The notes below the pieces were generated by a model. The model worked only from the letters and a program-made list of their open reading frames with translations. It ran no database searches and was not told the DNA's origin. A DNA stretch of 31,605 nucleotides. Origin: an uncultured bacterium. Its GTDB lineage: Bacteria > Bacillota > Clostridia > Lachnospirales > Lachnospiraceae. The translations under genes and the position numbers were made by a program. Each line of letters starts with the position of its first letter. The first letter of the stretch is position 1. Shown here one piece after another: positions 7,355 to 15,992 of this stretch. The stretch spans positions 1-31,605 of the forward strand of contig CALFUE010000089.1 in the NCBI GenBank assembly GCA_937916345.1. The letters are read 5' to 3'.

Positions 7355-9055
7355 TTACTCCTCGCCACCTCCGCCGGCTTCAGCAGTATGCTGAGTAACG
7401 CGGAATATCACGAACTCTGCAGGACGTGAAGGTGCGATACCTATGTTACAGATGAGACGACCGTTCATGATGTCATCTCTGGACATTGTTGAGGGACCGA
7501 TCTCTACGAAGTATGCCTCTCCAGGTGCTCCGCCTGCCAGCATTCCGTTTCTCCAGAGAGTATCCAGGAAACCTGAAACTGTCATGTTGACTCTCTGCCA
7601 CAGAGCTGCGTCATTGGGCTCGAATACTACCCAGTTTGTAGCTGCCTTAATGGACTCCTCAACATAGATAAAGAGTCTTCTTACATTGACATACTTGAAC
7701 GCAGCGTTTGTGCTGGCTGTGCGTGCGCCCCATACGCGGATTCCCTGGCCGGGAAGATTGCGGATAAGGTTGATTCCCTCGGGATTCAGGATGTCCTGCT
7801 CGTCCTTTGTGTAGTTTACTGAAAGGCCGCTGCAGAATACTATCTCATTTGCGGGTGCCTTGTGCACGCCACGGTTGATGTCTGTTCTTGAGTAAACACC
7901 CATAACAGCTCCTGAGGGCGGAATGTATGCTGACTTGTTTGCTGCCCTGTCGAATACCTCGATCCAGGGATGATACATAGCCGCATAAGTACTGTCGATG
8001 ATGCCGCGATACTCGATCAGGTCTTCGGTCTTTACCGCATCCTTGGGCATATCCAGTACGGCAAAACGGTTCTTCTGATTCTCGCAGTGAGCTACCAGTG
8101 CAACGGCAACCTCGGGAATTGTAACGCCGGGGATGGCAAGCATGCTGATACTGTCATTCTCAACGAAGGATGCAAGTCCTGTTCTCTCTCCGGGACCATT
8201 GTCCTCACCGATAAATGTAGATGCATTAATCTTGCTGATGCTGCCGTCTGAACCACCCTCGAGAGTGATAACGCCGGCATCCTGTCCGTCGCCAAGGATG
8301 GCTTCTACAGGATTAGCTGCCTCTTTAAGGCGATCAACCTTGATTTTTACAATTTCGCTCTTCGCAAGTCTTGCATCGATATAGTTTGCGGATGTGGGAT
8401 TAAAGTTTACATCTGCGTAATTCTCAACCTCGTCACCTGCGCGAACACTGATATTTACTGATACAAGGTAAAGAACTGTCTTCGGGATAACTGCCTCATC
8501 AACTACATCAGCAGTGAAGTCCTCTTCGAATGTAACGGTGTCCTCATATATAGTTGCGATGCGGTTGTACTCGCCGCCAACCTTTACGATATCACCTTCT
8601 CTGAAGCCATCTGTGCTCTTTGCCACATAGCCGTCATTGCTCTTTGCGATAAGCTGCAGCTTCTTTTTTTCTACTGTATCGAAAGAAATCTGGATACGAT
8701 TTCCCCACTTTCCTTCATTGGCAGCTTCTACAGAGAGGATTCCCGCCTTTGCGGAAGCCTTCTTTGCGTCTGAGGGAATAACACGGGATACATAGCATCT
8801 TGTTCCGCCGTTTGCGAAGAACTGCTCAACGCTGGCAGCGAGATATCTGTACTCACCATGTGTAAACTCGCTTAAGAACCCTCCAAACTGACGCTTGAAG
8901 CTCTTCATATCAGTAACAAGACTGGGCGCCCCCTTTGCCGGTCCCTTTTCAGCAAGACCTACAAATCCCGCTGTGCTGGTTCCAACACCTTCAATTGCTC
9001 TGGGCGAATTGTCGTATTCCTCAACATATACGCCCGGTGAAAAATATTCAGCCAT
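7355..9055 (-). CDS. CIS/phage tail sheath protein
   Basis: A 566-aa sheath protein. The N-terminus has the typical FSPGVYVEEYDNSPRAIEGV and TSTAGFVGLAEKGPAKGAP, followed by VEQFFANGGTRCYVSRV. A variable insertion of about 200 residues (110-320) follows. The conserved C-terminal half contains IRNLPGQGIRVWGARTAS, then YVNVRRLFIYVEESI, WVVFEPNDAALWQRV and AEFVIFRVTQH, the handshake strands of contractile sheaths. Helical polymers of this protein surround the tube and contract to drive it out. Only one sheath gene is present, in contrast to three in PVC/Afp. The start at ATG 9055 has an AAGGAGA site. It ends in an acidic AEAGGGGEE tail. Confidence 0.95.
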   Translation of the reverse strand: MAEYFSPGVYVEEYDNSPRAIEGVGTSTAGFVGLAEKGPAKGAPSLVTDMKSFKRQFGGFLSEFTHGEYRYLAASVEQFFANGGTRCYVSRVIPSDAKKASAKAGILSVEAANEGKWGNRIQISFDTVEKKKLQLIAKSNDGYVAKSTDGFREGDIVKVGGEYNRIATIYEDTVTFEEDFTADVVDEAVIPKTVLYLVSVNISVRAGDEVENYADVNFNPTSANYIDARLAKSEIVKIKVDRLKEAANPVEAILGDGQDAGVITLEGGSDGSISKINASTFIGEDNGPGERTGLASFVENDSISMLAIPGVTIPEVAVALVAHCENQKNRFAVLDMPKDAVKTEDLIEYRGIIDSTYAAMYHPWIEVFDRAANKSAYIPPSGAVMGVYSRTDINRGVHKAPANEIVFCSGLSVNYTKDEQDILNPEGINLIRNLPGQGIRVWGARTASTNAAFKYVNVRRLFIYVEESIKAATNWVVFEPNDAALWQRVNMTVSGFLDTLWRNGMLAGGAPGEAYFVEIGPSTMSRDDIMNGRLICNIGIAPSRPAEFVIFRVTQHTAEAGGGGEE

Positions 9056-9094
9056 TAATGTCTCCTTTCTATGGACTTTTCAGCCACCTGTTCT

Positions 9095-9475
9095 TTAGTT
9101 CACCTTGATTTGACCAGGATAAGCGATGGATACTACACCACCGTACATGCACATACATGTGCATTCATTAGATAAACAGGGTTTGCCTCCCGCCAATGTC
9201 GTCACCTTGTTCCCCGGAATCCAGCTTGTTGTAGCCGGTATACACGGCATTGGAGTGAGCACTCCGAGATTCGCCGCTGTAGCTGCTGCCACCATGGGAT
9301 TAGCAGGGTTTTTGCACATACCCATTGTAGGTATGTTTACCATTGGAGCTGCATCCTGTATCGTTGCAACCAGCTTACCATCGATGAAGAATTTCTGCTG
9401 ACTTGTCACGGAAAGCATTCCTCCTGCATCACCGAAAGGGCACATGAGCTGCGCGGTTGCAGTCACATAACTCAC
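9095..9475 (-). CDS. PAAR-like spike tip protein (DUF4280 type)
   Basis: A 126-aa protein rich in Cys, Pro and Gly: LMCPFGDAGG near the start, FIDGKLVATIQD, MGMCKNPANP, MPCIPATTSWIPGN and KPCLSNECTCMCMYGG, ending IAYPGQI. Repeated beta-hairpins with conserved cysteines are typical of the DUF4280 PAAR-like family, which caps the spike and can bind a metal and attach cargo. The start is GTG 9475, overlapping the upstream stop in a GTGA arrangement, with AGGAGGTGG nine bases before it. It lies before the sheath gene instead of next to the spike gene, an unusual place for a tip protein. Confidence 0.85.
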   Translation of the reverse strand: MSYVTATAQLMCPFGDAGGMLSVTSQQKFFIDGKLVATIQDAAPMVNIPTMGMCKNPANPMVAAATAANLGVLTPMPCIPATTSWIPGNKVTTLAGGKPCLSNECTCMCMYGGVVSIAYPGQIKVN

Positions 9476-10260
9476 GTCTGTTCCACCTCCTCCCGGTCAT
9501 CTTTCTTTTCGTACTTCTTTGCCTTCAGAAGCATCTCATGAGTCAGTTCGTTAAAATCGCACTTGAGATAATACCAGACGCCGTTTTTCCGGTATTTTAC
9601 TATCGCCGGCGTGTCCGGCGACTGCTTTCTCATGGCGATCCTGTAACTCCCATCCTTTTCGATGTTCGCGAAGATCACTCTGCAGACCGGTGCATTAACG
9701 GAAAAGGGTTCTTCCAGGGGATATTTCAGTTTTACCTTTTTTATATCGATATTCTTTTCAACTTCGATATGCTCGTATGTATCTTCCTGCGCATGCAGGA
9801 TTCCATAGTGCACATCTTCCAGGTATCTGCTTCCCTCCATCTGAAAAACGCTCATTTCCATACGCCTGGCACTGTATTCATTTATACAGCACCTGGGCTT
9901 TGACAGCCCGATCGCTTCCATGTCCGTGAGATGTGGGATACGTCCGCTTACCTCGCATATTTCTATGTTCGGCATAGCTCTCGCATCCGGTATAAGGAAG
10001 ACGATTGCCAATGGTTGGTTTTCATTCATCGTCTCGTATCTGACCTGTGTTCTGCATTGATGAAACCCGCGGACATTTGCTACCAGATCGAAGTCTTCTC
10101 TTCCGCAATTGAACAGTACATATGTGCCTTCACCCCTTTTGTGGGGCTGCAGCACCGAACCGTCCCTGTAGAAGATTACATCATTTTCGGCAACAGATTT
10201 TCCGTTTGTGGCATCCACCAGCGCGATGATCAGATCAAGCTTGTAGGAAATGGTTGACAA
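9472..10260 (-). CDS. CIS-locus protein of unknown function
   Basis: A 262-aa soluble protein without signal peptide or membrane segment. The first 90 residues (LDLIIALVDATNGKSV, then ENDVIFYRDG and VLFNCGREDFDLVANVRGF) resemble a small beta-sandwich of the carboxypeptidase-regulatory/transthyretin-like kind. The C-terminal third has a short beta region (YRKNGVWYYLKCDFNELT) and a charged Lys/Asp/Glu end. The start is probably TTG 10260, because AAGGAGG lies ten bases upstream and the next methionine is far inside the fold. It sits between cap and tip genes and overlaps the tip gene by four bases, so it is probably a structural or assembly part of the machine, but I do not recognise it. Confidence 0.55.
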   Translation of the reverse strand: MSTISYKLDLIIALVDATNGKSVAENDVIFYRDGSVLQPHKRGEGTYVLFNCGREDFDLVANVRGFHQCRTQVRYETMNENQPLAIVFLIPDARAMPNIEICEVSGRIPHLTDMEAIGLSKPRCCINEYSARRMEMSVFQMEGSRYLEDVHYGILHAQEDTYEHIEVEKNIDIKKVKLKYPLEEPFSVNAPVCRVIFANIEKDGSYRIAMRKQSPDTPAIVKYRKNGVWYYLKCDFNELTHEMLLKAKKYEKKDDREEVEQT

Positions 10261-10279
10261 ACCTCTTTAACCTCCTTCC

Positions 10280-10867
10280 TCATACTTGTTCTCCGGTAAC
10301 ATGCAATCCAAACGTTGCCTCCGTTACACGCGGTGTATCGATGACAACCTCACTGGACAGGAATACAGGTGAGGCCTTGTAGAACAGGCTGATCTGATAC
10401 GGCTTATTGATCGCCTGCCAAACTCTGACCTTCTCCTCAAGGCTTATCTTCGCTTGAGACAGCACTATCGGAGGTTCCTGCGTGTCCAGCCAGGACTGCA
10501 GCTGGTTCGGCAGTACAGACGCATTGTCATTGACTATCTGTGCCGCCTTACCAATTATCTTTTGTATATCCGGGTCTTTGAGGCCCATCTGACCTCCCCC
10601 GTTTATAAAAAGCATGTAATAGAGACCATACGGCCTCGGAGGCTTCTGCAGCTGAACCCGGCCCTTTTTAATGGCTGGCGGCATCGCTACATTTGATTCC
10701 TCCCTGATATCGTAAAGGTACAATCCCACTATGTAGTCAACATCCTGGGATGCGGGAGATGAGATCTCGATGTTGTTCGGAGAAGGTATAGGCTCCGGAC
10801 ACATCTTCTCCCTTAATACCTGACATATAAAGTTGCTCACATCTGAGATAATTGGATAATCTGCCAT
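10280..10867 (-). CDS. DUF4255 (Pvc16 N-terminal-like) tail terminator/cap
   Basis: A 195-aa protein with the DUF4255 pattern: YPIISDVSNFICQVLREKMC at the start, IEISSPASQDVDYIVGLYLY, then PPRPYGLYYMLFING, a helix with IQKIIGKAAQIVNDN, and LSQAKISLEEKVRVWQAINK before FYKASPVFLSSEV. Pvc16/Afp16 proteins of this family close the end of tube and sheath away from the baseplate and set the length. Start ATG 10867 has a GGGTGA site and begins four bases after the 930-aa gene stop. Here the cap gene comes first in the tail module; in PVC/Afp it comes last. Confidence 0.88.
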   Translation of the reverse strand: MADYPIISDVSNFICQVLREKMCPEPIPSPNNIEISSPASQDVDYIVGLYLYDIREESNVAMPPAIKKGRVQLQKPPRPYGLYYMLFINGGGQMGLKDPDIQKIIGKAAQIVNDNASVLPNQLQSWLDTQEPPIVLSQAKISLEEKVRVWQAINKPYQISLFYKASPVFLSSEVVIDTPRVTEATFGLHVTGEQV

Positions 10868-10871
10868 TTCA

Positions 10872-13664
10872 TCACCCTAAACTGTTATAGTATTCTACAA
10901 AGGCCAATGCTTCTTCCTTGACCTCGGGAGTCATACATACTGCGATGGTCGTGTTAGGTACATACTCGGCCTCACAGCTGAAATAAAGGATCGAATCCTT
11001 TTCTCTGATATAGAGAACACCCTGCTTCTTTGTCTTTCCCGACAGTGTCTTTCTTTGCTCGTAGGCATTCCTTACTACATCAGTATTGTTTCTAAAGGTA
11101 AGACTGGTTCCGAGTCCTGTCATAGTCGTCTCATCGGTGGACTTGTAATACACATATCTGTAATCTGTCACATCGCCTATGGTCTTCAGGTTGACAAAAT
11201 CCGTGGTCTTGTCATCGAGATACTGATCATACAGGTATCCGCAGATATTTCTATAGGCTGCGGACAGCTGAGCCGCGAGATAACCCGCCTTGGTATTTCC
11301 GGCGTTACCGAGCATTGAAAGCCCCGCTATGGCTGCAGCCATATCCTTATCTGACAGAGAATCGAGATCTCCGAAGAAATCCAGTAATGCTCCATTCAGC
11401 CCATCTAACGTATTGCCACCAAGTCCACGGTCTGTACCGTTGTTTGCCGCATCCGACGCAGCCTGGTCGAGAATATTGTTGAGGATACCGTTGTTTCCGT
11501 CGCCTGATCCGTCTCCATTTCCATTGCCGGAGCCGTCTCCAGACCCGTTGCCTGACCCTTCTCCAGACCCATTGCCTGACCCGTCTCCAGACCCATTGCC
11601 GGAGCCGTTTCCAGACCCGTTGCCGGAGCCGTCTCCAGACCCATTGCCTGACCCGTCTCCGGACCCATTGCCGGAGCCATCATTGCCGTTCACGCGATCC
11701 TTGAGATTCTGTATGGCATCAGATGCTCCCAGGGCAGCCAGACCTGAGACTGCTGTCTGAAATCTGTCCGTATTGTCATCGACGTAGGCGCCTAAAGCAC
11801 TGTTGTACAGGCTGTTTATCAGATTGCTTTCTCCTCCTCCCAGGGAGGCCTCGGCCCAAGCCTTGTCGCCGGCGGAAGCATTGTCGGAATTGATAATACT
11901 GTTCAGCTTGTCAGTCTGTTCGTTGATCTGCTTCTTCACCTCGCCTATCTCGGCGTCCTTCTGCTTTGCCCCCTGCAGATCGTTATTGTCGAGACACATC
12001 TGCTTATCGGTCTCAAGATCGGCAAGCTGTGAATTGAGATTGTCCAGATCTCCGCGGAGATCGCTGTTCTCGGCAAGGAGCTGCGCCAGCAGATCGCGAA
12101 GCCAGTCCATGTGCTCGTCATTTACTCTCATAGCGTAGTCCCAGGCATTGTCCTTAGGTATATCGCCATAGAGAGCGTCAGTCCAATCGATCCTCTCAAG
12201 TATAAAGTCCAACGCTTCGGAGGTGGTCAAACGTTTTTTTATTGCGGATATAAAGAACTGTATCTGCGAGCGGTAATTCTCATTCTCATTCATCTGATCT
12301 TTCAGATATGATACAGCTGCCGTCTCTCCAAGCGCTCTGTACGCAGAGACATAATCCGATTTAACTCCGGAAACGATACCCTTGCTGTATACAGGATCAC
12401 ATTCCGGAAGAAGATAATCCGTAAGCTTCTGAAGCTCTGACTGCTGGTTCTTTATTATCTCGTCACGGATACTGTAGATATCCATGAGATCGTCAACAGC
12501 CTCCTTTGTGGCGAGATCTAAGACATCCATGCTGTAGGAATATTCATATCTCGAAAGTATACTTGACGAATCCTCAGTCAAGGCATTTGCGAGATGCGAA
12601 TAATATGCATTCGAGGCAGATTCTTCGGCGTTTGAGTAGCCTTCTGTCTCGCTGGTCGATACAACGAAGCCATCGCTCTCATAACCAAGCCCTTCCATAA
12701 GCTTGTCGCCGAGGGGCGGCATCAGCGCGTCAGGCTCCTGTGTCAGCTGTCTGAACACTTCTGCGCGTCTCGCGTCATCCACCTTACTCATCAGCGTATA
12801 TACGACCGACGCTCTATCCTCATCACCCTCCTCATTAAAGGAATTGTAAAGGCTCTCAAGCTTTAAGAGCTGCTCATCACAAGTGTCGGTATATTCATTG
12901 TGTACATCCGATGCGAAGAAATCATGCAGGGAATTGTAAACAAATACATCTGCATCAACAGATCTGGAAGCGCTCTCACCTCTCTCGTAGGCATCCTGCG
13001 AACCCAGCAGTGAGATAAGCCCCGTAGCCACCGTGTGACCTCTCATGGTCATGAACTCCGTCATGGTGGGCTCCTCCGCGTCCTCTTCACCGGCGTAAGC
13101 CTTTCGGAGAGTCACAAGCTCCGGCAGATGGAACAGATCATAAGGATCAGGATCGGAGAAAAGACCGCTGATTTCTCCGCTCTTTGCATCAACCATCACT
13201 CCGTCCGCGCCGATGACCTTTGTGATCCAGAGGTCTGCCAGCTCCTCCTCGGTGGCTGCCGTTCCACTGTTGGGACCCAGATCGATCAGTGAAGTGGCGC
13301 CCGTGATATTTCGCCACGCTCCTCCTGCCAGCTCCGAGAAATAGTAACGAACGCTCTGCTCTGCCTCTATGCCGCTCTCATCCGCCTCGTCGTAAAGGGA
13401 ATCCGTGAGAGCCGGGAGAGCTATGAGATATGTGCCGATAAAGAGCGTCGATTTCTCAATCTCATGTGTAGCCCTGTAATCCTTGTATTTGATGGCAATG
13501 TCAGAATTAAAGGCCGCCAGGCTCTGCGTCTGGGAAACAGCCACCATTGAGACTACGAGAGTGATCACTATCGAGACAGCTATCACTCTGACCCCTGCTT
13601 TTTCGAAGAAGTTTCGTAATCTGCCTCCCCTGTTCTTTTTTTCCTTGTTATCCGTATTACCCAT
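10872..13664 (-). CDS. Membrane-anchored 930-aa protein with coiled coil and Gly-Ser-Asn/Asp linker
   Basis: Not recognised as a known family. Residues 1-25 are basic, residues about 27-48 form one membrane segment (VIAVSIVITLVVSMVAV), and the rest should face outward (or inward, if the anchor is reversed). Residues 50-520 are mostly helical and acidic. Residues 530-610 form a coiled coil with LDNLNSQLADLETDK. Residues about 660-725 are a flexible repeat of GSGNGSGD type, followed by a last folded part with TAGYLAAQLSAAYRNICGYL and a beta-rich end. The gene is the first after a promoter-like element that matches one in front of the CIS locus, and it is followed four bases later by the cap gene. 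Size and anchor suggest a scaffold that holds the machine at the membrane (inference). Confidence 0.6.
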   Translation of the reverse strand: MGNTDNKEKKNRGGRLRNFFEKAGVRVIAVSIVITLVVSMVAVSQTQSLAAFNSDIAIKYKDYRATHEIEKSTLFIGTYLIALPALTDSLYDEADESGIEAEQSVRYYFSELAGGAWRNITGATSLIDLGPNSGTAATEEELADLWITKVIGADGVMVDAKSGEISGLFSDPDPYDLFHLPELVTLRKAYAGEEDAEEPTMTEFMTMRGHTVATGLISLLGSQDAYERGESASRSVDADVFVYNSLHDFFASDVHNEYTDTCDEQLLKLESLYNSFNEEGDEDRASVVYTLMSKVDDARRAEVFRQLTQEPDALMPPLGDKLMEGLGYESDGFVVSTSETEGYSNAEESASNAYYSHLANALTEDSSSILSRYEYSYSMDVLDLATKEAVDDLMDIYSIRDEIIKNQQSELQKLTDYLLPECDPVYSKGIVSGVKSDYVSAYRALGETAAVSYLKDQMNENENYRSQIQFFISAIKKRLTTSEALDFILERIDWTDALYGDIPKDNAWDYAMRVNDEHMDWLRDLLAQLLAENSDLRGDLDNLNSQLADLETDKQMCLDNNDLQGAKQKDAEIGEVKKQINEQTDKLNSIINSDNASAGDKAWAEASLGGGESNLINSLYNSALGAYVDDNTDRFQTAVSGLAALGASDAIQNLKDRVNGNDGSGNGSGDGSGNGSGDGSGNGSGNGSGNGSGDGSGNGSGEGSGNGSGDGSGNGNGDGSGDGNNGILNNILDQAASDAANNGTDRGLGGNTLDGLNGALLDFFGDLDSLSDKDMAAAIAGLSMLGNAGNTKAGYLAAQLSAAYRNICGYLYDQYLDDKTTDFVNLKTIGDVTDYRYVYYKSTDETTMTGLGTSLTFRNNTDVVRNAYEQRKTLSGKTKKQGVLYIREKDSILYFSCEAEYVPNTTIAVCMTPEVKEEALAFVEYYNSLG
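11490..11688 (-). repeat. Low-complexity Gly-Ser-Asn/Asp coding repeat
   Basis: About 200 bp made of 6-bp and 12-bp units encode alternating GSGN and GSGD tetrapeptides inside the 930-aa protein. The DNA is nearly uniform, with repeated CCGTCTCCAGAC- and CCATTGCCGGAG-type words on the plus strand, so its length may vary among strains. Such stretches act as flexible linkers, and Asp/Asn-Gly-Ser runs can also bind calcium loosely. Confidence 0.85.
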
Positions 13665-13737
13665 AAATCATTTCCCTTTGATGAGCAGCTGATGATCTGT
13701 CAAAAGATCAAACTACATGATCTGTACTATGCGATGG

Positions 13738-13772
13738 ATTATATAACAACGATCTATACTTAACTTGCACAA
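13738..13772 (-). promoter_or_regulatory. Promoter-like element P2 upstream of the 930-aa gene
   Basis: In the 122-bp gap before the 930-aa gene the minus strand has TTGTGCAAGTTAAGTATA (13772-13755), and a perfect TATAAT (13743-13738) starts 29 nt after the beginning of the motif. An element with the same spacing lies at 22349-22383; 25 of 35 positions agree. The conserved block covers the -35 region while the -35 hexamer itself is poor, which suggests an activator-dependent or alternative-sigma promoter. The rest of the gap holds no gene. Confidence 0.6.
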
Positions 13773-13786
13773 ATCAATAAATTTTA

Positions 13787-15988
13787 TCAAACTTTTTTGA
13801 TCAGTGCTCTCTTGTATATATTGAGCGACGCGTCATACAGATAGTTCTGATCCGCGTCATAGCATTTTATCGTCACCTGATCCAGTGAGTTTTCCAGAGC
13901 CTTCAGGTACTTGATACCCTCGTCAACCTTCCTAAGCTCCTCTGAACCTACAGCCACGCCGTTTGTATCATAGACCACGAAGTACTTCATATTTTCTATG
14001 GTATTCGGCATCAGCTTTAGAGTGACGGTCGTATCATCCTCATTCTCGGTAAACTCATATACGCCCACCTGATTCTCAAGCTGCGTGTTGCCGTCGTACT
14101 CGATAACATACAGAGGACCCTGTAGAATGCCGGGATCTATCTCACAGTCGGCCAAGAATTCCTCCCCATCATAGAGCCTTACGACAACCTGCTCAACATT
14201 TGCGGTTGCCTTCATCAAATGCTTTATCACAGATCCGGTGGCGGTGCGCTCGCCGATCTGAATATTATCACACCACAGCTCGAAATCCGAAATATTGTAT
14301 TTGAAGTCATCCGGAACACATATACCCATCTCAAATGTCAACTCATCATACTTTGGAATAATGTAATAAGAAGCTCCCGGTATGCTGTTGGCAACCACCA
14401 GCTGTGCGCTGTATTCATTCTCGAAATCCTCGCCGTTGAGGAGCTTGTCCAGAGCACCGCAGGTCATGCGGTTAAAGCTGTTGACATACTGACTGAAGGT
14501 AGTCAAAGACTCCAGCTCCTGATTCTGCAGACTTTCATAGTTGTCCAGTATTGAATTGTACTCCTCCGCGTCTATCTCACCTATGCGGTACTCAACCTTT
14601 GCCTCATTGAAACTCGCCTCTTTTTCCTTCCTCTGCTCTGCGAGCAAAGTGTAGGTGTTCCGCAGGCCGATATAAGTATTAAAGCCGCCCTCCACAGTAT
14701 CTTCCTTGTCGGAGGACGCGCTCTTCAGTTCGGTACTGGTATTGTAGTATTCGAGTATGGTGTCAAACAGCGCGTTTGGGTCATCCTGCATATACCATGT
14801 ACCGTCTGACTTTCCCTTGAACCACACCTTTGGTATTTTAAATAAAATGGGCCAGAAACCGATTTTATAATCGCCATTCCAATAGGTATCGACGGCCGCA
14901 AGGAATTTTTTGTTGGCCTGCTTTAAGTCACGCTTGTTTATAGTACGCCCCGCTAGAACATCCCGGTAGTAAGGAGCAATTATTTGCATGTCGTTATACT
15001 TCATATTATCCGAAAGAGCCTGATATACCGTGGTCACATCGAGATATGCCAGGGAATTGTTGCTCCTTGCCTCGGCGATGTCGGAATCATGATCCAGCGT
15101 GTACTCCTTTAAGTAGTCGAGATCCTTTCTGTCCAGCTCATCTATTATCTTCGTATTATAGGGTGACTCCAGAGTGTATTCAGAGAGTGTCGGATCCGTG
15201 ACATTGCCGTAGGCATCGACGAGTCCTATCAGCTTTCCGAGCTGCTTGCAGGCCGCATTCGCAGTGGTCGTGTCGGCAGCTATGGCAGACTCGATATCCT
15301 TGATCTCCTGCTGCGCCTCATTCAGATCCTCCTGATTTTTTTCACCTGTGGCAACCATCGCCGCTACCTTCGACACCTTATCGTTTGCAAGAACAAGGCG
15401 CTCCTCCGCCAGTGCCACCGATTGCCGTCCCTTATAGATAGAAATATAGAGATCCGTTACCTTTTCATTGAGATCGAACTTCAGATCATCCATGTCCTTT
15501 TTGACGGAGTTCGCCTCTTCCAGAGCCTCCTTGGGCTCATAGGCAGTCTCTCTTATCTCTTCAAAGGTAAGATCTCTTGGCAAATCAAAAGAAAAAAGAA
15601 ATCGCCAATGAAAATGCTTTACATATTCTCTGGTGATAGCCGCAGCCTTAACTGCATTCTCGTAGGCTGCCACCTTCAGCTCGTACTTTTCATCCAGATC
15701 ATCCAGTTTGATGCTGGTAGCGTATGCAAGTGTCTTTGCCGTCTCAAGCGTGAGTGTCTTGGTTGGCGCAGGCGTTGACTCTGCAGCCGTGCTTGCAGCA
15801 GGTTCATCAGAAGCATCACCCCAGCCGCTCCCCGTGTTGCTCACTTCAGGAACATCTACAGTGACCGAACTTGCAGGCTCGGCAGATGACAGGGTTACAA
15901 CACCCACCAACAACAGCGAGAGCAGTGCCATGTATCTCTTTTGGGGCGCTCTCCGTTTTCTGATCCTTCTAACTTTTCCGTCACCCAT
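13787..15988 (-). CDS. Secreted TolC-like (outer-membrane-efflux-type) coiled-coil protein
   Basis: A 733-aa protein with a basic N-terminus and hydrophobic segment (ALLSLLLVGVVTLSSA, residues 22-37) that looks like a signal peptide or anchor, then a Ser/Thr/Pro linker. Residues about 75-255 contain LTLETAKTLAYATSIKLDDL, the helical ATREY-type region, VTDLYISIYKGRQSVALAEE and an ATGEKNQEDLNEAQQEI turn. Residues 440-540 repeat the pattern (YRIGEIDAEEYNSILDNYES). Two such long helical hairpins with a Y-x-x-G-x-x-x-x-x-(D/E)(Y/L) turn are the internal duplication of TolC-family proteins. The C-terminal 200 residues are beta-rich. In a Gram-positive cell no outer membrane is expected, so a wall-spanning role is possible. 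Good GGAGAG site before ATG 15988. Confidence 0.6.
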   Translation of the reverse strand: MGDGKVRRIRKRRAPQKRYMALLSLLLVGVVTLSSAEPASSVTVDVPEVSNTGSGWGDASDEPAASTAAESTPAPTKTLTLETAKTLAYATSIKLDDLDEKYELKVAAYENAVKAAAITREYVKHFHWRFLFSFDLPRDLTFEEIRETAYEPKEALEEANSVKKDMDDLKFDLNEKVTDLYISIYKGRQSVALAEERLVLANDKVSKVAAMVATGEKNQEDLNEAQQEIKDIESAIAADTTTANAACKQLGKLIGLVDAYGNVTDPTLSEYTLESPYNTKIIDELDRKDLDYLKEYTLDHDSDIAEARSNNSLAYLDVTTVYQALSDNMKYNDMQIIAPYYRDVLAGRTINKRDLKQANKKFLAAVDTYWNGDYKIGFWPILFKIPKVWFKGKSDGTWYMQDDPNALFDTILEYYNTSTELKSASSDKEDTVEGGFNTYIGLRNTYTLLAEQRKEKEASFNEAKVEYRIGEIDAEEYNSILDNYESLQNQELESLTTFSQYVNSFNRMTCGALDKLLNGEDFENEYSAQLVVANSIPGASYYIIPKYDELTFEMGICVPDDFKYNISDFELWCDNIQIGERTATGSVIKHLMKATANVEQVVVRLYDGEEFLADCEIDPGILQGPLYVIEYDGNTQLENQVGVYEFTENEDDTTVTLKLMPNTIENMKYFVVYDTNGVAVGSEELRKVDEGIKYLKALENSLDQVTIKCYDADQNYLYDASLNIYKRALIKKV

Positions 15989-15992
15989 CAGT

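Noticed and set aside
11490..11688. GSG-coding repeat as a CRISPR array or intergenic repeat
   Set aside because: The units are short, continuous without spacers and in frame inside a long coding sequence.
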